DNA of 45,889 nt from Azohydromonas lata NBRC 102462 (GTDB taxonomy: Bacteria > Pseudomonadota > Gammaproteobacteria > Burkholderiales > Burkholderiaceae_C), in assembly GCF_001571085.1 (NCBI RefSeq), contig NZ_BCTC01000050.1:1-45889 (forward strand), in the 5' to 3' direction. The position numbers and the translations under genes were made by a program. Positions within the stretch are counted from its first letter, which is position 1. Each line of letters opens with the position of its first letter. This document shows positions 17,967 to 25,475 of the stretch, piece by piece. The notes beneath the pieces are model-generated. The model had not been told where the DNA came from. It did not search any database and saw nothing but the letters and a program-made list of their open reading frames with translations.

Positions 17967-18016
17967 GGGGGCGCTGAAAAAGCCCAAACACGCCCCGAAA
18001 GCGCTCCCAAGGCGGG

Positions 18017-18949
18017 TCACTGGCTCGCCATCGCCACCCGCTGCTTGAGTTGCGGCAGCAAGGCCAGCGCGGCGTCGCGGCCGGCCTGGATGGCGCGCTT
18101 GCGGGCGGTGAAGTCGGCGCTGCTCACGCCGTCCAGCCGGGGGCGCAGCACGAGGTCGGCGTCCTTCAATTCGAAGCTGTTGATGCTGCGGCCCATGATG
18201 GAAAAGGTCTGCAGCAGCATGCGCATGGCGTCGCCCGTGGGCTGGCCTTCCGGCGGGCTGGTGATGTCCACGGCGACCACCAGCTCCGCCCCCATCTGCC
18301 GCGCAAAGCGCACCGGCACGGGCGACACCAGCCCGCCGTCCACGTACTCGCGGTTGCCTATGCGCACGGGCTGGAACACGGCCGGCACGGCGCTGGAGGC
18401 GCGCACGGCGGTGGCCGTGTCGCCGCGCTGGAACAGGATGGGCGCGCCGCTGTCCAGGTCGGTGGCGACGATGCCCAGCGGCAGCTTCATCTGCTCTATC
18501 GCCTTGGCGCCCGTGTGATCGCGCACGTAGCGCGCCAGCGCCTCGCCGCGCAGCAAGCCGCGGCCCGGGTAGGCCCAGTCGGTGATGGCGGATTCGTCCA
18601 TCGCCACCGCCAGGTCGCCCAACTGTTTCCCGTTGAGCCCGCTGGCGTAGAGCGCCGCCACCAGGCTGCCTGCCGAAGTACCGACCACCAGGCTGGGCTT
18701 GATGCCCGCCTCCTCCAGCACCTGGATCACGCCGATGTGCGCGAAGCCCCGCGCCGCGCCGCCGCCCAGCGCCAGGCCGATGCGTGGCGGGTCGCGCGGC
18801 ACCACCGGCTTGACGGGCACCGGCACAGGCACCACGGGCGTGGAAACGGTCGTTGAGACGGTGGGCGGCACGGTCTGGCACGCGGCCAGCGCCAGCAGCG
18901 GCAGCACGGAAAGCAGGCTCCGGCGCCGCAGTAAGGGGCGGTTCGACAT
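18017..18949 (-). CDS. Patatin-like phospholipase lipoprotein
   Basis: Predicted lipid acyl hydrolase anchored as a lipoprotein. With the 18949 start (MSNRPLLRRRSLL) the lipobox is LAAC with the lipidated Cys at C24, followed by a Val/Pro-rich linker (STPVVPVPVPVKPVVP). The patatin domain shows the oxyanion loop GGGAARGFAHIG, nucleophile elbow GTSAGS (Ser92) and the dyad Asp in YVDGG (D204). Length is about 310 residues. The ATG 9 nt upstream (18958) is an alternative; I prefer 18949 because TAGAAT sits 7 nt before it as a -10-like element. It resembles RssA-type bacterial patatins, but with a membrane anchor. Substrate unknown. Confidence 0.9.
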   Translation of the reverse strand: MSNRPLLRRRSLLSVLPLLALAACQTVPPTVSTTVSTPVVPVPVPVKPVVPRDPPRIGLALGGGAARGFAHIGVIQVLEEAGIKPSLVVGTSAGSLVAALYASGLNGKQLGDLAVAMDESAITDWAYPGRGLLRGEALARYVRDHTGAKAIEQMKLPLGIVATDLDSGAPILFQRGDTATAVRASSAVPAVFQPVRIGNREYVDGGLVSPVPVRFARQMGAELVVAVDITSPPEGQPTGDAMRMLLQTFSIMGRSINSFELKDADLVLRPRLDGVSSADFTARKRAIQAGRDAALALLPQLKQRVAMASQ

Positions 18950-18956
18950 GGCGTCC

Positions 18957-18962
18957 ATTCTA
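18957..18962 (-). promoter_or_regulatory. -10-like hexamer 7 nt before the patatin start
   Basis: TAGAAT on the minus strand, 7 nt before the ATG at 18949. This is the same geometry as at the kinase, earP, rpiA and pyrD and suggests a leaderless transcript. It overlaps the alternative start at 18958 and argues against that start. Confidence 0.4.
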
Positions 18963-19003
18963 GAAAACCCCCGCCAAACGCCTTGTCCACTCGGTCACGC
19001 CTC

Positions 19004-19083
19004 AAGCTTGGAAAGCTTCTTAGCTTATGCAGGCCATAAGCAAAGAACTTTTCTGTAGTTCTTGAATATAAGCGTGCAACTTA
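19004..19083 (+). promoter_or_regulatory. Operator cluster and activator-type promoter of the sulfur-assimilation operon
   Basis: Four dyads are packed into 80 bp: AAGCTT-N3-AAGCTT (19004-19018), GCTTATG-N5-CATAAGC (19023-19041), AAGAACT-N7-AGTTCTT (19043-19063) and TAAG-N7-CTTA (19069-19083). The second contains TTAT-N7-ATAA, a LysR-type T-N11-A element. A good -10, TATAAG (19067-19072), has no matching -35, as expected for an activator-dependent promoter. CysB is the obvious candidate given the downstream genes, but this is inference. Confidence 0.6.
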
Positions 19084-19145
19084 CAGTCACGACCCAGCGT
19101 GAGGTATTGACTTCGCGCAATCCAAACAAATAGCGGGAAACACGG

Positions 19146-19913
19146 ATGGACTTGGTGGCGGTGTTGGGCGGCCTGGGCGTGGGGCTGATCGTCGGCCTCA
19201 CGGGCGTGGGCGGCGGCTCGCTCATGACGCCATTGCTCATCGGCGTGTTCAAGCTCAACCCGGCCGTGGCCATCGGCACGGACCTGTGGTTTGCCGCCAT
19301 CACCAAGTCCGGCGGCTCGCTCGCGCACTGGCGCATGGGCCACGTGGACAAGCAAATCCTGCTGCGGCTGCTCACCGGCAGCGTGCCGGCGGCCATCGCC
19401 ACCATCGTGCTGATGCATTTCACCGGCATCACCAAGGGCTGGGCCAGCACGCTGACCTTCTCGCTGGGCATCGCGCTGCTGCTCACGGCCGTGACCGTGG
19501 CCTACCGCAAGGTGTGGCTGCAGGTGGGCCTGAAGCTGGAGAAGTGGCTGCCCGAAACCGTCAAGCCCACGCTCACCGTGGCCGCCGGCGCGCTGCTGGG
19601 CGTGCTGGTGTCGCTGAGCTCCATCGGCGCCGGCGCCATAGGCGCGACGCTGATCCTGCTCCTGTATCCTCGCGTCCCCACGCAACGGCTGGTCGGCACC
19701 GACATCGCCCACGCCGTTCCGTTGACGCTGGTGGCCGGCATAGGCCACGCCTCGCTCGGACACGTCGAGTGGGGCCTGCTGGCCAGCCTGCTGGTCGGCT
19801 CCCTGCCGGGCATCTGGCTCGGCGCCAAGCTCACCCGCGCCCTGCCCGACAAACTGGTGCGCGCACTGCTGTGCGTGTCGCTGGTGACCGCCGGACTGAA
19901 AGTGATTAACTGA
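19146..19913 (+). CDS. TauE/SafE family sulfite/sulfoacetate exporter-like permease
   Basis: A 255-residue membrane protein with about eight hydrophobic segments and the TauE/SafE family blocks: VGLTGVGGGSLMTPLL near the N-terminus, AIGTDLWFAAITKSGGSLAH, and the second-half repeat SIGAGAIGATLILLLYP with VGTDIAHAVPLTLVAGIGH. It is first in the cluster: its stop is 1 nt from the cysI start, so translation is probably coupled. Family members export sulfite, sulfoacetate or related anions, or import small sulfur anions. Next to sulfite reductase it could relieve sulfite toxicity or import a sulfur oxyanion. Direction and substrate are not settled by sequence. Confidence 0.9.
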   Translation: MDLVAVLGGLGVGLIVGLTGVGGGSLMTPLLIGVFKLNPAVAIGTDLWFAAITKSGGSLAHWRMGHVDKQILLRLLTGSVPAAIATIVLMHFTGITKGWASTLTFSLGIALLLTAVTVAYRKVWLQVGLKLEKWLPETVKPTLTVAAGALLGVLVSLSSIGAGAIGATLILLLYPRVPTQRLVGTDIAHAVPLTLVAGIGHASLGHVEWGLLASLLVGSLPGIWLGAKLTRALPDKLVRALLCVSLVTAGLKVIN

Positions 19914-19914
19914 C

Positions 19915-21627
19915 ATGTACAAGTACACCGACTTCGACCGCCAGTTCGTGCGCGCCCGCGCCGCGCAGTTCCGCGACCAGCTCGAGCGCAACCTGCGCGG
20001 CGAGCTTGGCGACGACGAATTCCGCCCCCTGCGCCTTCAGAACGGCTGGTACATCCAGCGCCACGCCCCCATGCTGCGCGTGGCCGTGCCCTACGGCGAA
20101 TTGAGCAGCCGCCAGCTGCGCCAGCTCGCCCGCATCGCCCGCGAGTACGACCGCGACTACGGCCACTTCACCACGCGCCAGAACCTGCAATACAACTGGA
20201 TTCCGCTGCACCAGTCGGCCGACGTGATGGAGCTGCTGGCCGAAGTGGACATGCACGGCATCCAGACCAGCGGCAATTGCATCCGCAACATCACCAGCGA
20301 CGCGCTGGCCGGCATCGCCCCGGACGAGGCCGTGGACCCGCGCCCCTACGCCGAGGTGCTGCGCCAGTGGAGCACGCTGCACCCCGAATTCGCCTTCCTG
20401 CCGCGCAAGTTCAAGATCGCCATCACCGGCGCCGCCGAAGACCGCGCCGCCATCCAGTGGCATGACATCGGCCTGCACCTGGTGAAGAACGAGGCCGGCG
20501 AAGTCGGCTTCAAGGTCTTCGTGGGCGGCGGCATGGGCCGCACGCCGGTGGTGGGCGTGGAGATCAACGCCTTCGTGCCCTGGCAGCAGATCCTCGTCTA
20601 CATCGAGGCCATCGTGCGCGTCTACAACCGCTACGGCCGCCGCGACAACCTCTACAAGGCCCGCATCAAGATCCTGGTGAAGGCCGAAGGCCAGAAGTTC
20701 TTCGACGCCGTCAACGCCGAGTTCCGCCAGATCCTGGAAAGCGACGCCGAAGGCGCCGCTCACCTGATCCCGCTGCGCGAGCTGGAGCGCGTCTCGGCCC
20801 ACTTCACGCTGCCCGCCGGCGTGCGCCCCGCCCCCAGCGGCTTCCAGCCCGCGCGCCACGGCGACCAGCAGCAGGCCTTCACCCGCTGGCTGGAGCGCAA
20901 CGTGCACGGCCACAAGGTCAGCGGCTACCGCGCCGTGACGCTGTCGCTCAAGCGCCTGGGCCTGCCCCCCGGCGACGCCACCTCGAACCAGATGGAAGCG
21001 GCCGCCACCATGGCCGACCGCTACTCGCTGGGCGAGCTGCGCGTGACGCACGACCAGAACCTGTTGCTGCCCTGGGTGCGCGAGGCCGACCTCTACGCCG
21101 TGTGGCACGCCGCCAAGGACGCGGGCTTCGCCTCGCCCAACATCGGCCTGCTCACCGACATGATCGCCTGCCCGGGCGGCGACTTCTGCGCCCTGGCCAA
21201 CGCACGCTCGCTGCCCATCGCCGAGGCCATCACCGAGCGCTTCCAGGACCTCGACGAGCTCTGGGACATCGGCGACATCGACCTGCACATGTCCGGCTGC
21301 ATCAACTCCTGCGGCCACCACCACAGCGGCCACATCGGCATCCTCGGCGTGGACAAGGACGGCAGCGAGTGGTACCAGGTCACGCTGGGCGGCTCCGACG
21401 GCTCCACGCTGTCGGGCAAGACCCAGGCCGGCAAGGTCATCGGCCCGTCCTTCGCGGCCGACGAGGTGGCCGACGTCATCGAAGCCGTCATCGACACCTA
21501 CCGCGCCGAGCGCGCCGAAGGCGAGCGCTTCATCGACACCGTGCGCCGCGTGGGGCTGTCCCCGTTCAAGACCGCCGCCGACGCCGTGCGCACCGCCACC
21601 GCCGTGCGCGAAGCGCAGCCCGCCTGA
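19915..21627 (+). CDS. cysI: Assimilatory sulfite reductase hemoprotein (nitrite/sulfite reductase family)
   Basis: Siroheme/[4Fe-4S] enzyme that reduces sulfite to sulfide with six electrons. It has 570 residues. The cofactor cysteines are C419 and C425 (ACPGGDFC) and C462 and C466 (MSGCINSCGHH), the classic C-X5-C and C-X3-C pair. Substrate-site Arg/Lys regions include FTTRQNLQYNW and SGNCIRNI. It follows the TauE gene after 1 nt and precedes DUF934. No CysJ flavoprotein is encoded here, so the electron donor must be something else; the fdxA and ferredoxin reductase genes just downstream are natural candidates. A nitrite reductase role is unlikely because the neighbours are sulfur genes. 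Confidence 0.95.
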   Translation: MYKYTDFDRQFVRARAAQFRDQLERNLRGELGDDEFRPLRLQNGWYIQRHAPMLRVAVPYGELSSRQLRQLARIAREYDRDYGHFTTRQNLQYNWIPLHQSADVMELLAEVDMHGIQTSGNCIRNITSDALAGIAPDEAVDPRPYAEVLRQWSTLHPEFAFLPRKFKIAITGAAEDRAAIQWHDIGLHLVKNEAGEVGFKVFVGGGMGRTPVVGVEINAFVPWQQILVYIEAIVRVYNRYGRRDNLYKARIKILVKAEGQKFFDAVNAEFRQILESDAEGAAHLIPLRELERVSAHFTLPAGVRPAPSGFQPARHGDQQQAFTRWLERNVHGHKVSGYRAVTLSLKRLGLPPGDATSNQMEAAATMADRYSLGELRVTHDQNLLLPWVREADLYAVWHAAKDAGFASPNIGLLTDMIACPGGDFCALANARSLPIAEAITERFQDLDELWDIGDIDLHMSGCINSCGHHHSGHIGILGVDKDGSEWYQVTLGGSDGSTLSGKTQAGKVIGPSFAADEVADVIEAVIDTYRAERAEGERFIDTVRRVGLSPFKTAADAVRTATAVREAQPA

Positions 21628-21661
21628 TAGACCCCTGCCCAGAAGAAACGAGTTTCAAGCC

Positions 21662-22168
21662 ATGAAGTTCATCGACCCCCATCAGGACCGCTGGCAGCAG
21701 GTGAGCGGCGAGGACGGCCCGCAGGTGCACCCCAGCCCCGCCCCGCACCGGCTCCTGACGCTGGAGCAGTGGCACGCCGTGCGCGGCGAGTGGCCGCAGG
21801 GCGTGGCCGTGGGCGTGATGCTGCCCAACGACGCCGACGTCGAAGCCCTGGCCGAGGACCTGCCCCGCCTGTCGCTGGTGGCGCTCACGTTCCCCAAGTG
21901 GGTGGACGGCCGCGCCTACTCGCAAGCCCGGCTGCTGCGCGTGCGCTACGGTTTCAAGGGCGAGATCCGCGCCACCGGCGAAGTGCTGGTGGACATGATG
22001 CAGTTGCTGCAGCGCACCGGCTTTGACGCCGTGGTGCTGCGCGCCGACCAGAAGCTGGAGTCCGCGCGCCGCGCGCTGGGCTTCTTCGGCGGCCACTACC
22101 AGGGCGACACGGTGCATCCGCAACCGGTCTTCGCCCGCCACGACCCGCAGCCTTACTCACGGAGCTGA
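21662..22168 (+). CDS. DUF934 family protein, sulfite reductase operon partner
   Basis: A 168-residue soluble protein with the DUF934 core: LPNDADVEALAEDLPRLSLVAL, FPKWVDGRAYSQARLLR, and YGFKGEIRATGEVLVDMMQLLQRTGFD (only its first part is needed to recognise the family). In many beta- and gamma-proteobacteria this gene sits directly after cysI, but its biochemical role is unknown. Here it is between cysI and cysH with 34-bp and 7-bp gaps, so it is in the operon. The conserved G-RAYSQARLLR stretch is basic. It may be an accessory or scaffold factor for sulfite reduction (inference). The ATG at 21662 follows GAAGAAACGAG. Confidence 0.9.
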   Translation: MKFIDPHQDRWQQVSGEDGPQVHPSPAPHRLLTLEQWHAVRGEWPQGVAVGVMLPNDADVEALAEDLPRLSLVALTFPKWVDGRAYSQARLLRVRYGFKGEIRATGEVLVDMMQLLQRTGFDAVVLRADQKLESARRALGFFGGHYQGDTVHPQPVFARHDPQPYSRS

Positions 22169-22175
22169 TACCGCC

Positions 22176-22904
22176 ATGAGCGCCATCGAACTCAACGCCC
22201 GCCCAAGCGCCGACTTCGACAACAAGGTCGCGCGCGCCCTGGACCTGCTGCGCGACGCCGCCGAGCGCTTTGCCGGCCGCGTCGTCCTGGCCAACAGCCT
22301 CGGCGCCGAGGACATGGTCCTCACGGACCTCATCGCCCGCCACCAGTTGCCCATCGCCCTGGGCACGCTGGACACCGGCGTGCTCCACGCCGAGACGCTG
22401 GCCGTGCTGCCGCTCATCAAGGCGCGCTACGGCATCGAGGTGGAGGTCTACCGCCCGGTGCAGGAAGCGGTCATCGAGTTCGTCGCCCGCAACGGCGAGC
22501 GCGCCATGTACGAGAGCGTGCCGCTGCGCAAGGGCTGCTGCGGCGTGCGCAAGCTCGAGCCGCTGTCGCGCATGCTGGCCAGCCGCGATGCCTGGGTCAC
22601 CGGCATGCGCCGCGAGCAGTCCGACAACCGCGGCGCGGTGCCCTTCGAGGACCAGGACGACAAAGGTCGAATCAAGTTCAACCCGCTGGCCGACTGGACC
22701 TGGGGCGACGTGTGGCACTACATCAAGCTGCACGACGTGCCCTACAACGCGCTGCACGACCAGTTCTTCCCCAGCATCGGCTGCGCGCCCTGCACGCGCG
22801 CCATTTCGTTGGGCGAGCCCTTCCGCGCCGGCCGCTGGTGGTGGGAGGACGAGTCGGCCAAGGAATGCGGCCTGCACGTCAAGCAAAGCGCCTTGCCGGC
22901 CTGA
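22176..22904 (+). CDS. cysH: Adenylyl-sulfate (APS) reductase, [4Fe-4S] type
   Basis: Reduces APS to sulfite and AMP with thioredoxin. It has 242 residues. The iron-sulfur ligands C121-C122 (KGCCGVRK) and C203/C206 (IGCAPC) are both present, which marks the APS-type (not PAPS-type) enzyme. The catalytic cysteine is C231 in KECGLH, and the nucleotide-binding segment SLGAEDMVLTD is intact. The ATG at 22176 has ACGGAG upstream. In relatives, cysD and cysN (ATP sulfurylase) usually come next; here SUMT follows after 18 bp, so ATP sulfurylase must be encoded elsewhere. Product sulfite goes to CysI, encoded two genes upstream. Confidence 0.95.
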   Translation: MSAIELNARPSADFDNKVARALDLLRDAAERFAGRVVLANSLGAEDMVLTDLIARHQLPIALGTLDTGVLHAETLAVLPLIKARYGIEVEVYRPVQEAVIEFVARNGERAMYESVPLRKGCCGVRKLEPLSRMLASRDAWVTGMRREQSDNRGAVPFEDQDDKGRIKFNPLADWTWGDVWHYIKLHDVPYNALHDQFFPSIGCAPCTRAISLGEPFRAGRWWWEDESAKECGLHVKQSALPA

Positions 22905-22922
22905 AGGAAAGCTGAAGTCAAG

Positions 22923-23684
22923 ATGGGCCGCGTGGTCTTCATCGGCGCCGGCCCCGGGGCGGCGGACCTCATCACCGTGCGCGGCGCGCAACGGCTGGCC
23001 GCGGCACAGGTGGTGCTGTTCGACGCGCTCACCGATCCGGCGCTGCGCGAGCTCGCACCGCACGCGCAGTGGCTGGACGTGGGCAAGCGCGGCTACCGCG
23101 ACAGCATGGGCCAGGCGCGCATCAACACGCTGCTGGTGGAGCAGGCGCAACAGCACGCCCTCGTGGCGCGGCTCAAGGGCGGCGACCCCAGCATCTTCGG
23201 ACGGCTGGAAGAGGAGCTGCTGGCGCTGCAGGCCGCCGGCATCGAGTGCGAGGTCGTCCCCGGCGTCACGGCGGCCCTGGCCGCCGCCGCCGCCACGCAG
23301 CGCCCGCTCACGCGCCGCGGACGCGGGCGCAACGTGAGCCTGAGCACGGCCATGACGCGCGCGGGCACGCTGCGCGCCAGCCGCAGCGCCGACACGGAAG
23401 TGTTCTACATGGCCGGCCACGCGCTGCCGGAGCTGTCGCACCGCCTGCTGGCCGCCGGCTGGCCGGCCACCGAGCACGTGAGCGTGGTCTCGGCCGCCGG
23501 CACCGCCGGGCAGCGCACCAGCCTGCACAGCGTCCAGACCCTGGGCGAAGCCGCCGCGCAGCATGCGGGGCGGCCCACGGTGGTCATCGTGGGCGCCGGC
23601 GCCGGCACTTTGGATGCCGCGGAGGCCACGACCGAGAGCCCGCTTGATGTATCTCAGGTTTCAGTGGAAACCCCCAGGGCTTAA
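22923..23684 (+). CDS. cobA: Uroporphyrinogen-III C-methyltransferase (SUMT)
   Basis: SAM-dependent methyltransferase that makes precorrin-2, the precursor of siroheme for CysI. It has 253 residues. The family motifs are readable: VVFIGAGPGAADLITVRG at the N-terminus, LKGGDPSIFGRLEEEL, EVVPGVTAALAAAA and PLTRRGRG. It is a stand-alone SUMT, not the trifunctional CysG with dehydrogenase/chelatase domain, so precorrin-2 dehydrogenase and ferrochelatase must be elsewhere. It lies 18 bp after cysH and closes the sulfur cluster. The last 20 residues (ESPLDVSQVSVETPRA) look unstructured. Start ATG at 22923 (MGRVVFIG) with AAGGAAAG upstream. Confidence 0.93.
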   Translation: MGRVVFIGAGPGAADLITVRGAQRLAAAQVVLFDALTDPALRELAPHAQWLDVGKRGYRDSMGQARINTLLVEQAQQHALVARLKGGDPSIFGRLEEELLALQAAGIECEVVPGVTAALAAAAATQRPLTRRGRGRNVSLSTAMTRAGTLRASRSADTEVFYMAGHALPELSHRLLAAGWPATEHVSVVSAAGTAGQRTSLHSVQTLGEAAAQHAGRPTVVIVGAGAGTLDAAEATTESPLDVSQVSVETPRA

Positions 23685-23756
23685 AATCACTGTTTTTCGT
23701 CTATCGCCACGGCCGACCACTGGGCCCCACGCGATCAACCCCACTACTCAAAAGTC

Positions 23757-24080
23757 ATGACCCACGTCGTCACCGAATCGTGCATCCGCTGCAAGTACAC
23801 CGACTGCGTCGATGTCTGCCCCGTGGACTGCTTCCGGGAAGGCCCCAACTTTCTGACGATCGATCCTGACGAGTGCATCGATTGCGCGGTCTGCATCCCC
23901 GAGTGCCCGGTCAACGCCATCCTCCCCGAAGAGGACGTGCCCGCCGACCAGCAGCAGTTCATCGCCCTGAACGCCGAGCTGTCCAAGAAATGGCCCAGCA
24001 TCACCAAGCGCAAGGAAGCGCTGCCTGATGCCGAGGAGTGGAAGAACCGCACGGGCAAGCTGCCGGAACTGAAGAAGTAA
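23757..24080 (+). CDS. fdxA: 7Fe ferredoxin, FdxA type
   Basis: A 107-residue [3Fe-4S][4Fe-4S] ferredoxin. Cysteines C9, C17 and C50 are placed to bind the 3Fe cluster; C21, C40, C43 and C46 bind the 4Fe cluster. C12 and C25 are extra, as in Azotobacter FdI-type proteins. The C-terminal tail ([20 protein letters not shown]) is typical of FdxA. It is 72 bp after SUMT and 11 bp before the ferredoxin-NADP reductase, so these two form a pair. The intergenic part has no good Shine-Dalgarno. It is a plausible electron donor to the CysJ-less sulfite reductase upstream (inference). Confidence 0.96.
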   Translation: MTHVVTESCIRCKYTDCVDVCPVDCFREGPNFLTIDPDECIDCAVCIPECPVNAILPEEDVPADQQQFIALNAELSKKWPSITKRKEALPDAEEWKNRTGKLPELKK

Positions 24081-24091
24081 TCCAGACGACC

Positions 24092-25195
24092 ATGGAATCG
24101 CAAGTGAACCAAGAAGCCGCCGTGGCGGCGCAAGCGCAGGGCGTGATCGAGACCGACGCCATCATCGTCGGCGCCGGCCCCTGCGGCCTGTTCCAGGTCT
24201 TCGAGCTGGGCCTGCTGGAGATCAAGTGCCACATCATTGACTCGCTGGCCTACCCCGGCGGCCAGTGCATCGAGCTCTATCCCGACAAGCCCATCTACGA
24301 CATCCCGGCCGTGCCCATGTGCACCGGCAAGGAGCTCACCGACAACCTGCTCAAGCAGATCGAGCCCTTCGGCGCGACCTTCCACCTGGGCCAGGAAGTC
24401 ACCCGCGTGGAAAAGCAGGAAGACGGCCGCTTCTTCGTCGAGACGAGCAAGGGCACGCAGTTCCTGACCAAGACGGTGTTCATCGCCGGCGGCGTGGGCT
24501 CCTTCCAGCCGCGCATGCTCAAGGTCGAGGGCCTGGACGCGTTCAACGACAAGCAGGTCTTCTACCGCGTCAAGAACCCCGCCCAATTCGCCGGCAAGAA
24601 CCTGGTGATCGTGGGCGGTGGCGACTCCGCGCTGGACTGGTCGCTGAACTTCGCGCAGGAAGGCCCCAACAAGGCCGAGAGCGTCATCCTGATCCACCGC
24701 CGCGACGGCTTCCGCGCCGCGCCCGCCTCGGTGGCCAAGATGAAGGAGCTGTGCGACGAGTACGAAATGCAGTTCATCGTCGGCCAGATCACGGGCATCG
24801 ACACCAGCGCCGACGGCCAGACCCTCACCGGCGTGAAGGTCACGGGCGGCGATGGCGTCACCCGCGTGGTGCCCATGGACATGCTGCTGGTCTTCTTCGG
24901 CCTGTCGCCCAAGCTCGGCCCCATCGCCGACTGGGGCCTGGCCCTGGAGCGCAAGCAAATCGTCGTGGACACCGAGAAGTTCCAGACCAACGTGCCCGGC
25001 ATCTTCGCCGTCGGCGACGTCAACACCTACCCCGGCAAGAAGAAGCTCATCCTGTCGGGCTTCCACGAAGCCGCGCTGGCCGCCTTCGGCGCCGTGCCCT
25101 ACATCTTCCCCGAGAAGAAGGTGCACCTGCAGTACACCACCACCAGCCCCAAGCTGCACAAGGTGCTGGGCGTGGAAACGCCGGTGTTCGACTGA
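24092..25195 (+). CDS. Ferredoxin/flavodoxin-NADP+ reductase, thioredoxin-reductase-like type
   Basis: FAD enzyme that passes electrons between NADPH and ferredoxin. It has 367 residues in the TrxR-like FNR group, without the CXXC redox pair of thioredoxin reductase. FAD site GAGPCG is at 27-32, the [20 protein letters not shown] block is diagnostic, and the NADP site [12 protein letters not shown] is at about 172-183. The FAD C-terminal motif is [21 protein letters not shown]. The start at 24092 ([11 protein letters not shown]) follows fdxA by 11 bp; a start at 24038 would overlap fdxA and add unrelated residues. With fdxA it forms an electron-transfer pair. A terminator at 25233-25256 ends the unit. 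Confidence 0.92.
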   Translation: MESQVNQEAAVAAQAQGVIETDAIIVGAGPCGLFQVFELGLLEIKCHIIDSLAYPGGQCIELYPDKPIYDIPAVPMCTGKELTDNLLKQIEPFGATFHLGQEVTRVEKQEDGRFFVETSKGTQFLTKTVFIAGGVGSFQPRMLKVEGLDAFNDKQVFYRVKNPAQFAGKNLVIVGGGDSALDWSLNFAQEGPNKAESVILIHRRDGFRAAPASVAKMKELCDEYEMQFIVGQITGIDTSADGQTLTGVKVTGGDGVTRVVPMDMLLVFFGLSPKLGPIADWGLALERKQIVVDTEKFQTNVPGIFAVGDVNTYPGKKKLILSGFHEAALAAFGAVPYIFPEKKVHLQYTTTSPKLHKVLGVETPVFD

Positions 25196-25232
25196 GCACG
25201 CCGAGCCGGGTCCGACCCGCCCGTCTCCAGGA

Positions 25233-25256
25233 AAGGCCCGCCCAGCGGGCCTTTTT
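25233..25256 (+). terminator. Rho-independent terminator after the ferredoxin reductase
   Basis: AAGGCCCGC (25233-25241), loop CCA, GCGGGCCTT (25245-25253), T-run TTTTT ending at 25256. It insulates the riboswitch unit downstream. Confidence 0.92.
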
Positions 25257-25316
25257 CTTTATCGGGGGCGGGGCCGGACGTGGCCGCCAAGCCACAGGCG
25301 ATGGAGCGCGGGCGCG

Positions 25317-25322
25317 GATAAT
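25317..25322 (+). promoter_or_regulatory. -10 element just before the TPP riboswitch
   Basis: GATAAT ends 4 nt before the first base of the riboswitch P1 stem (25327). Transcription would start at the beginning of the aptamer. No clear -35 is seen. Confidence 0.45.
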
Positions 25323-25326
25323 TCAC

Positions 25327-25412
25327 GCTTTCCGCTGGGGGTGCCGGACACGCTGTGTCCGGCTGAGAGAGTCCCCTTGAACCTGATTGAGATCATCCTC
25401 GCGCAGGGAAGC
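25327..25412 (+). promoter_or_regulatory. TPP riboswitch (THI-box)
   Basis: All conserved parts of the TPP aptamer can be read. P1 is GCTTTCC (25327-25333) with GGGAAGC (25406-25412). GGGGGTGCC leads into P3, GCCGGACAC-GCT-GTGTCCGGC (25343-25363). Then come CTGAGA (25363-25368), CCCTTGAACCTGAT (25374-25387) and the 3' part GATCATCCTCGCGCAGGGAA. There is no T-run terminator before the gene. A hairpin GCCGCG ... CGCGGC lies between the aptamer and the ATG at 25476, so translational control is more likely. High TPP should turn the receptor off. Confidence 0.95.
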
Positions 25413-25475
25413 ACCGGTGGCCGCACGTCCTGCGCGGCAGCCGCGCTCACCTGTCGCGGCACTGCAGTACCTGCC

